From the NCBI GenBank assembly GCA_964393405.1, contig CAYMTR010000012.1, positions 1 to 64,000 on the forward strand: 64,000 bases of DNA, given 5' to 3'. The stretch is from CAYMTR01 sp964393405. GTDB taxonomy: Bacteria > Bacteroidota > Bacteroidia > Bacteroidales > Prolixibacteraceae. The notes under the pieces were generated by a model, which was not told the origin of the DNA, did no database searches, and saw only the letters and a program-made list of their open reading frames with translations. This document shows, piece after piece, positions 35,242 through 44,838 of the stretch; within the stretch, counting starts at the first letter, position 1; each line of letters opens with the position of its first letter. The position numbers were made by a program, and so were the translations under genes.

Positions 35242-35645
35242 AGTAAAAAATTTCTACAAAAGTATTATTTAAGAATATGCTAAAAAAGATTACTGATTTA
35301 AGAAAGAGTTATTTATCATTAACTTAATCTATACATAAAATATTAATCCCTGATGTTTAACATTTCTGCAAAAGTTTGAAGCACTTCTGATTCGACCGGC
35401 TCAGCCTTTGAGAAAGGAAAAAATCAGGCAACGAGAGATAGCAAATAGGTACCTCATTCGTACCACATTCGTCCTTTCTCCCTTTATAAAGGGAGAAAGG
35501 ACGGCTATGGTACCTATGAGGTGTTATGCAAGTATAGTAGAAACAGTAATATTTTCTTTATTTTGATCCTTGAGAACATATAATTTAAAAAAATAATGAT
35601 AATTTGCCGAAAGGAACATTTATCAATATTATCGACATACTTATA
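35242..35645. other. Gap with fold-back element between tatD and the GSCFA gene
   Basis: About 400 nt between divergent genes without coding support. The main content is the fold-back repeat at 35451-35522. A small CCTTT/AAAGG hairpin lies at 35405-35417. Promoter elements for the GSCFA gene were not identified with confidence. Confidence 0.6.
35451..35522. repeat. 72-nt fold-back palindrome, REP/MITE-like
   Basis: The centre (35471-35502) is a perfect 32-nt palindrome whose half is GTCCTTTCTCCCTTTA. It is extended outward by CATT/GGCT mismatches, then GTACCA/TGGTAC, a 2-nt mismatch and ACCTCAT/ATGAGGT. The arms are equal in length, so the whole folds into one long hairpin with two small internal loops. 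No T-run of terminator type follows on either strand. It looks like a mobile or repetitive palindromic unit. Confidence 0.85.
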
Positions 35646-36647
35646 ATGGATTTTCAATTAAGAACAGAAGTTGACGTAAGGTTACCGGATTGGGATTTAA
35701 ACTATCAAACCCCGGCATTTTTCATTGGGTCGTGTTTCTCTGATAGTATTGGCCGCAAGCTTGAAAAAAGCAAATTCCCAGTGATGCTTAATCCATTCGG
35801 AGTATTGTATAATCCTGTTTCTATTTGCAATTCTTTAAATACAATAATTGATAAAACAATTATAAGCGAACAAGAATTAATTCAACATGACAAGCTTTAC
35901 CATTCGTTTTTGTTTCATGGGTCATTTTCAAGTAACTCTTCTGATTCGGTAATTGATAAATGCAACAAGTCTATTATTGAATCGAATGAATTCCTCAAGA
36001 AAAGCAGCTTTATTTTTATTACTTTTGGCACTTCCCGTATTTATAAATATACCGAAACAGGGCAAATCGTTTCAAATTGCCACAAAATTCCCGAATCAAG
36101 GTTTATACGGTACAGGTTGTCGGTTGCAGAGATTGTAAGCGAATGGAATTTGTTAATCATAAAGCTTAGGGAGTTTAATCCTGACATAAAGATTGTTTTT
36201 ACAGTAAGTCCTGTCAGGCATTTTAAGGATGGAGCTCATGAAAATCAGCTAAGCAAGTCAGTATTGCTACTTGCCATTGATGAAATCATTAAAATAAACT
36301 CTGATATACAGTTATGTTATTTCCCTGCATACGAAATTATCAATGACGAACTGAGAGATTATAGGTATTATTCTGAGGATATGGTGCATATTTCAGAAAC
36401 AGGGATTAAATTTGTATTTGAAAAGTTCAAGAATAGTTTTTTTAATAAGAAAACTCTTGACTGCTTTAAAGAAATTAATGAAATTGTGAAAGCAAGTGAA
36501 CACAGGATACTGACTGGAGATCCAGTTTCTCTTAAGAAGTTCAGTAACACAATGTTTGCAAAGACTGAAAAGCTAAGTTCTTTATATCCAAATATTAATT
36601 TTGGAAAAGAACTTGAACATTTTAGAAATCTTGGTTACATTGAGTAA
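35646..36647 (+). CDS. GSCFA domain-containing protein
   Basis: 333 residues. The family-naming motif is present as FFIGSCFSDSIGRKL with LNPFGVLYNP following, then FGTSRIY and VSPVRHFKDG. GSCFA proteins resemble SGNH/GDSL-type hydrolases; the Ser in GSC is the likely nucleophile and DMVHIS near the C terminus supplies a His. A role in cell-envelope or glycan deacylation is likely but the substrate is not known. The ATG at 35646 is chosen; a codon at 35604 would add 14 residues that lack family resemblance. The debranching gene follows after 49 nt. Confidence 0.87.
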   Translation: MDFQLRTEVDVRLPDWDLNYQTPAFFIGSCFSDSIGRKLEKSKFPVMLNPFGVLYNPVSICNSLNTIIDKTIISEQELIQHDKLYHSFLFHGSFSSNSSDSVIDKCNKSIIESNEFLKKSSFIFITFGTSRIYKYTETGQIVSNCHKIPESRFIRYRLSVAEIVSEWNLLIIKLREFNPDIKIVFTVSPVRHFKDGAHENQLSKSVLLLAIDEIIKINSDIQLCYFPAYEIINDELRDYRYYSEDMVHISETGIKFVFEKFKNSFFNKKTLDCFKEINEIVKASEHRILTGDPVSLKKFSNTMFAKTEKLSSLYPNINFGKELEHFRNLGYIE

Positions 36648-36696
36648 TGTTTTTACCTAAATTTATAAAGAGTTTAATCTAAAACAATTTTTGTGA

Positions 36697-38652
36697 ATGA
36701 GTTACCTTAAATTTGATAAACAACAGCTTGTTAATCTGGAATATTCATTACTGAGGGAAGTGTTGCAAACTAACCATGCCGGCTCGTACAGTTGCACAAC
36801 ATTATCGGGGTGTAATACAAGAAAATATCACGGCTTGCTGATTTGTCCAAATGAATCGCTGGATGGAGGGAAGCATGTATTACTTTCATCTCTTGATGCG
36901 ACGATTATTCAGCATGGTGCTGAATTCAATCTAGGCATACATAAATATCAGGGTGAACAATTTGAGCCCAAAGGACATAAATATATACGGGATTTTGAAT
37001 TTGAAATTATTCCCGTTACAACTTACAGGGTTGGTGGGGTAATTTTCAAACAGGAAGTACTGCTTGTTGAAGATGCAGAGCAGATACTTATCAAATACAC
37101 TCTTGTCGAAGCCCATTCACCTACAATACTTCGATTAAAACCGTTCCTTGCTTTTAGGAACATGCATTCATTATGTCATTCGAACCTATTTGCCAATACT
37201 AAATATTCGCCTGCTCAGAATGGGGTTAAAATCAAATTATACGAAGGCTACCCCGATCTTAGTTTGCAGTTGTCGAAAAAAGCAGAGTATATAGCCAATC
37301 CTCACTGGTACTATAATATTGAATATATGAAGGACAGGTCCAGAGGATATGAATACCTTGAAGACCAATATGTCCCCGGCTATTTTGAATGTGAAATTAA
37401 GAAAGGCGAAAGCATCATTTTTTCAGCATCGACAGAAGAGGTTAAGCCATCAGAGTTTAAAACAAAATTTTCAGATGGGCTTTGGAATAAGACACCAAGG
37501 AACAGCTTTTTCAACTGTCTGCTGAATGCTGCCGATCAATTTGTTATAAAGAGACCAACTGTTACTGACATACAAGCAGGATACCCTTGGTACATGGGGA
37601 GGGTAAATCAAACTTTTGTAGCCCTTCCGGGCTTATCAATAGCGTTGAATAATCCTGAACTCATTGAACAAATAATTGACACCAATGTTTCGCGCCTCAG
37701 GAATGGGCTTTTCCCGAAGAAATGGGGAAGGTTTGGCTCGGGCTATGATTCTGCAGATGCTCCATTATGGTTTATCTGGACAATTCAAAAATTAGTAGAA
37801 GAGCTTGGAGGAAGAAAGAAAGTCTGGGAAAAATACAAAAGCACGTTCACTGAAATATTGAATGCATACAAAAATGGTACTGAATTTAATATAAAAATGA
37901 ATGATGAAGGCCTGATATGTACTGATTACAACGGAACAGCACTTACATGGATGAATGCTTATGCATTTGGTAAACCTGTAACACCAAGATATGGATGTCC
38001 GGTTGAAATTAATGCCCTATGGTACAACGCAATTTGTTTTGTATTAGAATTGGCAACTGAAGTAAACGACAAAACATTTACCAAAGTATGGAAAGAATTG
38101 ATGGCTACAGTTGGAGAATCATTCAGAAGAGCATTCTGGAATGAAGAAAAGGGTTATTTGGCCGATTATTGTTATTATGGAGAAAAAAACTGGATGGTAC
38201 GCCCAAACCAGATAATTGCAACTGCGTTAAAATATTCTCCTTTGACGAAGGAGATGAAGAAATCAATATTAAGTATTGCCAAGAAAGATCTTCTTACTCC
38301 CCGGGGATTGAGGACTCTCTCACCAAGAGATGAAAATTATTCAGCAAATTACGAAGGGAATGAAGAACAAAGGGAGCAAGCCATACATCAAGGCACTGTT
38401 CACCCGTGGTTAATAGGATTCTTCATAGAAGGATATCTGCTTGTTCACCAACAGGGCGGTTTATCGTTTACAAAAACAATAATGGAAGGTTTCGAAGAAG
38501 AGATGAACAGCCATTGTATTGGGACCATCTCTGAACTTTACAATGGGAATCCGCCACACACTGGCAAAGGAGCCATTTCGCAAGCATGGAACATAGGTGA
38601 ACTGCTCCGGGCCTACGATATAATTGATAAATGTGAAAACAAAGCCTTTTAG
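36697..38652 (+). CDS. Glycogen debranching enzyme (amylo-alpha-1,6-glucosidase)
   Basis: 651 residues. The N-terminal GDE_N domain (about 20-235; SYSCTTLSGCNTRKYHGLL, then IYKQEV-like strands) precedes the (alpha/alpha)6 GH133-like C-terminal domain. Catalytic-region motifs are GYPWYMGR, DSADAPLWFIW and HPWLIGFFIEGYL. It removes alpha-1,6 branch glucosyl residues of glycogen. Its stop is one base before the ATG of the glycosyltransferase gene, so the two are translationally linked. This trio (debranching enzyme, transferase, GH57) is a recurrent Bacteroidota glycogen block. Confidence 0.92.
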   Translation: MSYLKFDKQQLVNLEYSLLREVLQTNHAGSYSCTTLSGCNTRKYHGLLICPNESLDGGKHVLLSSLDATIIQHGAEFNLGIHKYQGEQFEPKGHKYIRDFEFEIIPVTTYRVGGVIFKQEVLLVEDAEQILIKYTLVEAHSPTILRLKPFLAFRNMHSLCHSNLFANTKYSPAQNGVKIKLYEGYPDLSLQLSKKAEYIANPHWYYNIEYMKDRSRGYEYLEDQYVPGYFECEIKKGESIIFSASTEEVKPSEFKTKFSDGLWNKTPRNSFFNCLLNAADQFVIKRPTVTDIQAGYPWYMGRVNQTFVALPGLSIALNNPELIEQIIDTNVSRLRNGLFPKKWGRFGSGYDSADAPLWFIWTIQKLVEELGGRKKVWEKYKSTFTEILNAYKNGTEFNIKMNDEGLICTDYNGTALTWMNAYAFGKPVTPRYGCPVEINALWYNAICFVLELATEVNDKTFTKVWKELMATVGESFRRAFWNEEKGYLADYCYYGEKNWMVRPNQIIATALKYSPLTKEMKKSILSIAKKDLLTPRGLRTLSPRDENYSANYEGNEEQREQAIHQGTVHPWLIGFFIEGYLLVHQQGGLSFTKTIMEGFEEEMNSHCIGTISELYNGNPPHTGKGAISQAWNIGELLRAYDIIDKCENKAF

Positions 38653-38653
38653 C

Positions 38654-39964
38654 ATGAAAGTATTAATGTTCGGATGGGAATTCCCTCCCCATATTTCAGG
38701 AGGATTAGGCACAGCTTGTTATGGGCTTACGAAAGGTCTGTCGACCTTTAAGGACATTGAAGTAACATTTGTTGTCCCAAAAGCTTATGGAGATGAAGAT
38801 CAGTCGTCGATGCGGCTGATAGGAGCCGGAGATGTATCAATTACCAAGAAGAAAATATTCTTTGATGACACCCAATACAAAATCGACTATTACGAAGTAG
38901 ATTCTGAAATTGTACCATATACTGATCCTGAAGAGTTTTGGAAATTAAAAAATGCAAAACATTCAAGCCGCACGCAGTTTGTAGAGACCGATGATTTTGG
39001 AAAATTAAAATTCACCGGGAAATACGGATCAGGGCTTATCAATGAGATTTATAACTATGCTATTGTAGCCGAAACGATTGCGCAAGAGAATGAATTTGAC
39101 ATCATACATGCACACGACTGGCTGGCCTACCCTGCAGGAATAGCTGCCAAAAGGGTTTCAGGCAAACCGCTAGTGATACATGTCCACGCCACAGACTTCG
39201 ACAGAAGCGGTGGAAGTGTCAACCCTCAGGTTTATGCAATGGAGAGAGAAGGGATGGAAGCTGCAGACAAAATAATAACTGTAAGCAACCTGACCAAGCA
39301 GATTGTGGTTGAGAAGTATGGAATAGATCCTCGGAAAGTTATAACAGTTTACAATGCAGTTGAACCTGTAAACCTTGAAAAGAAACAAGCTTTGAAGAAA
39401 GGGATGGACGATAAAATTGTCACCTTTCTGGGAAGAATAACAATGCAAAAAGGTCCGGAATACTTTATTGAAGCTGCATATAAAGTATTAAAAAAGACCA
39501 AGAACGTAAGATTTGTAATGGCAGGAAGCGGTGATATGATGAATGCAATGATCCGTCGTGCAGCACAACTAAAAATAACAGATCATTTTCATTTTACGGG
39601 ATTCCTTAAAGGGGATGATGTTTTCCACATGTTCAAGATGAGCGATGTATATGTTATGCCCTCGGTATCAGAACCTTTTGGAATTTCTCCATTAGAGGCG
39701 ATGCAATCGGATGTTCCTGTAATAATTTCAAAACAGTCGGGTGTAGCAGAAATACTTACGCATGCCATAAAAATTGATTTCTGGGATGTAAATGCCATGG
39801 CTGATGCTATATATGCCATTGTAAAATATCCTGCGTTATCAGCTGAATTTAAGAAACACGGGAGGGTTGAAGTAGACAACCTACAGTGGAAGAATTCTGC
39901 CAAACATGTACGTGACATTTATATAGGTGCCATAAAATCAGCTAATAAGAATAAAAAGAATTGA
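38654..39964 (+). CDS. Glycogen synthase-like glycosyltransferase (GT4/GT5 fold)
   Basis: 437 residues. A GT-B enzyme with an N-terminal acceptor domain starting MKVLMFGWEFPPHISGGLG and the central HAHDWLAYPAG. The C-terminal nucleotide-sugar domain has FLGRITMQKGPEYF and the E-x7-E motif EPFGISPLE. Position between debranching enzyme and GH57 enzyme points to alpha-glucan chain synthesis; donor (UDP- or ADP-glucose) is not readable. I chose the ATG at 38654, one base after the upstream stop; a frame start at 38624 would overlap that gene by 29 nt. Confidence 0.87.
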   Translation: MKVLMFGWEFPPHISGGLGTACYGLTKGLSTFKDIEVTFVVPKAYGDEDQSSMRLIGAGDVSITKKKIFFDDTQYKIDYYEVDSEIVPYTDPEEFWKLKNAKHSSRTQFVETDDFGKLKFTGKYGSGLINEIYNYAIVAETIAQENEFDIIHAHDWLAYPAGIAAKRVSGKPLVIHVHATDFDRSGGSVNPQVYAMEREGMEAADKIITVSNLTKQIVVEKYGIDPRKVITVYNAVEPVNLEKKQALKKGMDDKIVTFLGRITMQKGPEYFIEAAYKVLKKTKNVRFVMAGSGDMMNAMIRRAAQLKITDHFHFTGFLKGDDVFHMFKMSDVYVMPSVSEPFGISPLEAMQSDVPVIISKQSGVAEILTHAIKIDFWDVNAMADAIYAIVKYPALSAEFKKHGRVEVDNLQWKNSAKHVRDIYIGAIKSANKNKKN

Positions 39965-39999
39965 TCCTTGATAAAAAGTAACTTAAAGAATATTAAAGC

Positions 40000-41379
40000 A
40001 TGAAGACTATTTGCTTATACTTTCAGGTCCATCAGCCGTTCCGTTACAGGCGTTACCGTTTTTTTGATATCGGAAATGACCATTATTACTATGATGACTA
40101 TGCGAATGAAACAATATTACAGAAGGTAGCCATAGATTGTTACCTACCTGCAAATAAAATTTTACTTGAAGCAATCAAGAAAAATAAGGGAAAATTCAAA
40201 GTTGCATTCTCATTATCAGGTATTGCGCTTGAGCAATTTGAGCTTTATGCACCCGAAGTTCTTGATTCGTTCAAAGAACTTGCAAAAACCGGATGTGTTG
40301 AATTTTTGTCTGAAACGTATTCACATTCACTTGTGTCGTTGAAAAGCAAAGAGCTTCTGCAAGCACAAATTAACAAGCATGACGACCTTATTGAAAAATA
40401 TTTTGGGGCAAGACCTACAGTATTTCGAAATACTGAGCTTATCTATTCTGATGATATTGGTAATATGGTAAGTGAGATAGGATTTAAAGGGATGCTGACT
40501 GAAGGTGCGAAGCATATTCTTGGTTGGAAGAGCCCTAATTTTCTATACAATAACGCCATCAATCCAAGACTTAAAATATTGATGCGAAACTTTAAGCTCA
40601 GTGATGATATATCATTTAGGTTCTCTAACAGTTCATGGTCAGAATATCCATTAACAACAGAAAAGTTAACAAATTGGATATTAAAATCAGACCCGAAGGA
40701 AGAAGTATACAATATTTTTATGGATTACGAAACCTTTGGGGAACATCAGAAATCATCGACAGGAATTTTAGAGTTTCTGCGTGAATTTCCAAATACTGCA
40801 TTAAAGACAAAGTCCTTAAGTTTCTCAACCCCTTCAGATGTTATCGAAAACTTGCAACCGGTTTCGATGGTGCATGTAATGTATCCTATTTCATGGGCTG
40901 ATGAAGAAAGAGACTTATCGGCATGGTTGGGTAACGACCTTCAGGAAGAAGCATTTAATAAATTATACTCTCTCCAGCACCGAATTGAAAGATGCAAAGA
41001 TGAAGATTTAATAAGGGACTGGGAATATTTGCAAATAAGTGACCATTTCTATTACATGTGCACTAAGTTCTTCTCAGATGGAGAAGTACACAAATATTTC
41101 AATCCTTACGAATCGCCCTATGAAGCATTTATGAATTATATGAACGTTCTCAGCGACTTTGCTTTAAGGTTGGACAAGATAGTACCTGAAAATGAGACAG
41201 CTGAAAAGATATCTTCACTTCAGAGGGTAATCGAAGAAAGAGAAAAGAAGATCAAAATGCTTGAGTATGAAGTCAAAAATTTAACACTAAAGAATAAAGC
41301 ACCCAAAATCACTTCTGCACCCGATAAACAAACAGAAAAGAAAAGTGTTATAAAGACAGAGAAAAAGAACAAAAAGTAA
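40000..41379 (+). CDS. Glycoside hydrolase family 57 enzyme
   Basis: 459 residues. GH57 motifs are clear: FQVHQPFRYRRYRFFD (motif 1), FSLSGIALEQ (motif 2), the nucleophile Glu in FRNTELIYSD (about residue 146), and the acid/base Asp in FMDYETFGEHQ (about 243). The C-terminal 60 residues form a Lys/Glu-rich coiled coil. Family members are alpha-amylases, 4-alpha-glucanotransferases or branching enzymes. Without a signal peptide the enzyme is cytoplasmic and probably trims or rearranges glycogen. It follows the transferase gene by 35 nt. Confidence 0.9.
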   Translation: MKTICLYFQVHQPFRYRRYRFFDIGNDHYYYDDYANETILQKVAIDCYLPANKILLEAIKKNKGKFKVAFSLSGIALEQFELYAPEVLDSFKELAKTGCVEFLSETYSHSLVSLKSKELLQAQINKHDDLIEKYFGARPTVFRNTELIYSDDIGNMVSEIGFKGMLTEGAKHILGWKSPNFLYNNAINPRLKILMRNFKLSDDISFRFSNSSWSEYPLTTEKLTNWILKSDPKEEVYNIFMDYETFGEHQKSSTGILEFLREFPNTALKTKSLSFSTPSDVIENLQPVSMVHVMYPISWADEERDLSAWLGNDLQEEAFNKLYSLQHRIERCKDEDLIRDWEYLQISDHFYYMCTKFFSDGEVHKYFNPYESPYEAFMNYMNVLSDFALRLDKIVPENETAEKISSLQRVIEEREKKIKMLEYEVKNLTLKNKAPKITSAPDKQTEKKSVIKTEKKNKK

Positions 41380-41502
41380 AATTTATTAATTTTTAATAAG
41401 CTATTTAATTATATAATAGAGTTTTTCAAAAAATTTTATTCTTTTTGTCATGCAGTAAAAGTTCTGTAGGTTTATCGTTTAGAATACACAAATAATTAGC
41501 AC

Positions 41503-41528
41503 ATTAATTATCAAGATTGATAATTAAT
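41503..41528. promoter_or_regulatory. 26-nt palindrome upstream of the phosphorylase gene
   Basis: ATTAATTATCAA and its exact complement are separated by GA only, 33 nt before the phosphorylase ATG. No T-run or neighbouring stop favours a terminator, so an operator for a dimeric regulator is plausible. AT-richness raises the chance of coincidence. Confidence 0.4.
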
Positions 41529-41561
41529 TGTTTGAATTTCATATTAATTAAAATAATTTAA

Positions 41562-44129
41562 ATGAAAGAAGGAGTAAGGTTTATTGAAAGGCATTTTTCC
41601 GCCAATCCTAACTGGAAAAAATTAATCGTTGAGTCAAATCTTCCCCAAAGTCTTAATCCTTTGAAAGAAATATCAAGAAATCTTTGGTGGACATGGAATT
41701 CAAAGGCCAGGGAGCTTTTCGAATATATTGATCCGGAGATATGGGAAGAATCAGCACATAATCCAATTGTCCTTCTTGGAGAAGTAAATTACGGACGCTT
41801 TATTGAACTTGAAAATGATGAAGAATTCAAGTACAGGTTGGATTGGGTTTATGCAGACCTTAAAAATTACCTTGCAGAAAGAAGTTCAACAGAGGGAAAC
41901 AAAATAGCGTATTTCAGTATGGAATACGGGATCCATGATAGTCTGAAAATATTTTCAGGAGGATTGGGAGTTTTAGCCGGTGATTATTTAAAAGAAGCAT
42001 CCGATTCAAAAATGAATATGATAGGAATTGGATTGCTATACAGATTTGGATATTTTAAACAAACCCTTAACAATAGAGGGGAACAGATAGCAAACTATGA
42101 AGCTGAGGAATTTTCAAAGATTCCTGTTCAGCCTGTAATGATAGACGGAAAGTGGCTTTCAGTGCATGTCGACTATCCGGGCAGAAGATTGAAAGCTAAA
42201 GTATGGCAGGTAGATGTCGGCAGCATTAAGCTATACTTGTTAGATGCTGATTTAGAAGACAATAGAGAAGAGGATCGTTTTGTTACTCACCACCTTTACG
42301 GGGGCAACAATGAAAACCGTTTGAAGCAGGAAATTTTACTAGGCTTCGGTGGGATAAGGGTATTAAACGCTTTAGGATTTGAAGCTGATGTGTATCATTG
42401 TAATGAAGGACATGCTGCTTTTATCATATTAGAAAGGATGATGTCACTGATACAAAACCACAACCTCACATTCAATGAAGCTAAGGAAGTGGTAAAAGCA
42501 TCAACACTATTTACAACTCATACACCTGTTCCGGCCGGGCATGATGCCTTCCATGTTGATTTGTTAAAATCATATATTGGAGATATTCCTGAAAAACTTC
42601 AGTTATCGTGGGATGAGTTTGTTCAGTTTGGCAAAGCATACCCTACTGAAGATCACTTCAATATGAGTTATCTTGCAGCTAATATATCACAGAATATAAA
42701 CGGTGTGAGCAAGCTACATGGAGATGTAAGTAAAGAAATATTGAAAGATCTCTATCCAGGCTATCTTGCTGAAGAATTACACATTGGATATGTAACCAAC
42801 GGAGTACATTATTCAACATGGACAGCAAAAGAGTGGAAAGAGCTTCACAAGAAATATTTCGGTAGAAATTTCCCTGAAACCCAAAGCGACAACAAAGTAT
42901 GGCAAAAGATCCATGACGTTCCGGATGAAGAGATTGCCAACGTAAAACAAAAGCTTAAAATAAAACTTATAGAATATATAAAACAGCGCTTTGCTGACAA
43001 CTGGATTACCAGAAATGAAAATCCGAAGCTTATCAATGACGCTTTAAGCCAATTTAATCCAAATGCATTGACAATTGGTTTTGCAAGAAGATTTGCAACA
43101 TACAAAAGAGCCTATCTTCTATTTAAGAATCTTGAAAGGCTTAACGAGATTGTAAATCATCCTGAGCATCCGGTTCAATTTATTTTTGCAGGCAAGGCCC
43201 ATCCGGCTGATAAAGGAGGTCAAGATCTAATAAAATATATTGTCGAAATATCAAAGCGTCCTGAATTCATAGGTAAAATAATGTTCATTCAGAATTATGA
43301 TATGAATCTTGCCAAAATGATGTTACAGGGAGTAGACATATGGATGAACACCCCTACCCGTCCGTTAGAAGCATCGGGCACCAGTGGCGAGAAGGGAGTA
43401 ATGAACGGTACAGTCCATTTTTCAGTACTCGATGGATGGTGGGTTGAAGGATACAATCCTGAAGCAGGTTGGGCGCTTCCAATGGAGCAATCATTTGACG
43501 TACCTGAATTCCAGGATGAACTTGATGCTGAAACAATTTATAACATATTAGAACAAGAAATAATACCTGCATACTACAAGAAGAACAAAAAGGGTGTATC
43601 TGAGAACTGGGTATCGTATGTAAAAAATACAATTTCGGAAGTTGCACCAAACTTCACTATGCGCCGTCAGTTAAACGATTATATAAGCAAGTTTTACAAT
43701 CCGCAAGCTGATCGTTACCGCTTGCTTAAGAAGGATGATTTTGCAGTAGCAAAAGAGATTTCTGACTGGAAAGGAAAGATTGTTGAAAAATGGGATGGTA
43801 TTAAACTTGTTGAAGCATCAATTGAACACGGTATCAATCATACATACAAAATAGGAGAGAACCATCCGGCACAGATTACTCTTGATTTAAATGGTCTGTC
43901 AGTTGAAGAGGTTGGTGTAGAAATTGTTATTTCAGAAAAAATTGAAGAAAAGATTGTTTTCATTGAAAAACATGAGTTCAGCATATTGAGTTCTGAAAAT
44001 AACCTTTGCACGTACAATCTTGACTTAACGATAAATAATCCCGGAAATTATGGATATGGAATAAGAGTTTTCCCAAAGAATCCTCTGCTTCCTAACAGGT
44101 ACGACTTTAAGTATTTACACTGGGTATAG
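41562..44129 (+). CDS. glgP: Alpha-glucan phosphorylase (GT35)
   Basis: 855 residues. It releases glucose-1-phosphate from glycogen or maltodextrin using pyridoxal phosphate. The N-terminal DUF3417-like region (PLKEISRNLWWTWNSKAREL) marks the short, non-allosteric bacterial/archaeal type. The core has YFSMEYGIHDSLKIFSGGLG, TTHTPVPAGHDAF and FARRFATYKRA. The PLP-site region is RPLEASGTSGEKGVMNG. A C-terminal beta domain (about 745-855) follows. A 182-nt gap with a palindrome separates it from the GH57 gene, so it may have its own promoter. Confidence 0.94.
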   Translation: MKEGVRFIERHFSANPNWKKLIVESNLPQSLNPLKEISRNLWWTWNSKARELFEYIDPEIWEESAHNPIVLLGEVNYGRFIELENDEEFKYRLDWVYADLKNYLAERSSTEGNKIAYFSMEYGIHDSLKIFSGGLGVLAGDYLKEASDSKMNMIGIGLLYRFGYFKQTLNNRGEQIANYEAEEFSKIPVQPVMIDGKWLSVHVDYPGRRLKAKVWQVDVGSIKLYLLDADLEDNREEDRFVTHHLYGGNNENRLKQEILLGFGGIRVLNALGFEADVYHCNEGHAAFIILERMMSLIQNHNLTFNEAKEVVKASTLFTTHTPVPAGHDAFHVDLLKSYIGDIPEKLQLSWDEFVQFGKAYPTEDHFNMSYLAANISQNINGVSKLHGDVSKEILKDLYPGYLAEELHIGYVTNGVHYSTWTAKEWKELHKKYFGRNFPETQSDNKVWQKIHDVPDEEIANVKQKLKIKLIEYIKQRFADNWITRNENPKLINDALSQFNPNALTIGFARRFATYKRAYLLFKNLERLNEIVNHPEHPVQFIFAGKAHPADKGGQDLIKYIVEISKRPEFIGKIMFIQNYDMNLAKMMLQGVDIWMNTPTRPLEASGTSGEKGVMNGTVHFSVLDGWWVEGYNPEAGWALPMEQSFDVPEFQDELDAETIYNILEQEIIPAYYKKNKKGVSENWVSYVKNTISEVAPNFTMRRQLNDYISKFYNPQADRYRLLKKDDFAVAKEISDWKGKIVEKWDGIKLVEASIEHGINHTYKIGENHPAQITLDLNGLSVEEVGVEIVISEKIEEKIVFIEKHEFSILSSENNLCTYNLDLTINNPGNYGYGIRVFPKNPLLPNRYDFKYLHWV

Positions 44130-44213
44130 AACTTTTGATCAGAGGAATTTATTCTCTCAATTGATTTAAAAAAGCACTTCTGCTTCTGTAGGTATTATCA
44201 ACAGATAATAAAA

Positions 44214-44236
44214 TTGTTATTTTTGTTACATAACAA
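44214..44236 (+). promoter_or_regulatory. Inverted repeat over a candidate -7 box before the XRE-cupin gene
   Basis: TTGTTA (44214-44219) and TAACAA (44231-44236) flank TATTTTTG (44218-44225), which matches TAnnTTTG. It lies 16 nt before the ATG at 44252. A dimeric XRE repressor bound here would block its own promoter. No clear -33 box is seen. Confidence 0.35.
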
Positions 44237-44251
44237 CTAAATCTATTGACA

Positions 44252-44827
44252 ATGCCGGCAGTTAAAAATGTAGGAGGAAAGATCAAACAGATCAGAGAAT
44301 TGAAAAAGATCAACATCGAAGATCTGGCTGTTAGAAGTAATCTGGACCTGGAGCAAATAATCCAAATTGAAGAAAATAAGGTAATTCCATCACTTGCGCC
44401 GCTAATTAAAATAGCCCGTTCGCTTGGTGTTCGTTTGGGCACTTTTCTTGACGATACAGAACAAATGGGACCGGTTGTAACATTAGCCGGTGAAAAAAAT
44501 AAAGGGGCAAGTTTTTCAAATAAAAATATCAAAGCCAGGTCTCATATGGATTTCTTTGCACTTGCGAGCAACAAGTCAGGGAGGCATATGGAACCTTTTA
44601 TTATTGATATTCAGCCTGGAGATGTAAACGATTACATGCTTTCCTCACACGAAGGTGAAGAATTCATTTATGTAATGGAAGGAGCAGTAGAAATAAACTA
44701 CGGTAAAGAAATATACGTCTTACACGCTGGTGACAGCATATACTATGATTCAGTAGTGAACCACAATGTACATGTTTATGCAGAACAACCGGCTAAGATT
44801 CTTGCAGTAGTTTACGCACCATTTTAA
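44252..44827 (+). CDS. XRE-family regulator with C-terminal cupin domain
   Basis: 191 residues. An HTH_XRE domain (about 8-65; IKQIRELKKINIEDLAVRSN) is followed by a cupin (about 110-188; GEEFIYVMEGAVEINYG and YVLHAGDSIYYDS) that should bind a small ligand. Such MerR-like XRE-cupin regulators commonly sit next to CoA ligase genes. Here the ligase starts 11 nt downstream, so the pair probably senses the ligase substrate or product. The ATG at 44252 is preferred over the TTG at 44246. Confidence 0.9.
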   Translation: MPAVKNVGGKIKQIRELKKINIEDLAVRSNLDLEQIIQIEENKVIPSLAPLIKIARSLGVRLGTFLDDTEQMGPVVTLAGEKNKGASFSNKNIKARSHMDFFALASNKSGRHMEPFIIDIQPGDVNDYMLSSHEGEEFIYVMEGAVEINYGKEIYVLHAGDSIYYDSVVNHNVHVYAEQPAKILAVVYAPF

Positions 44828-44838
44828 ACAATAGAGGA

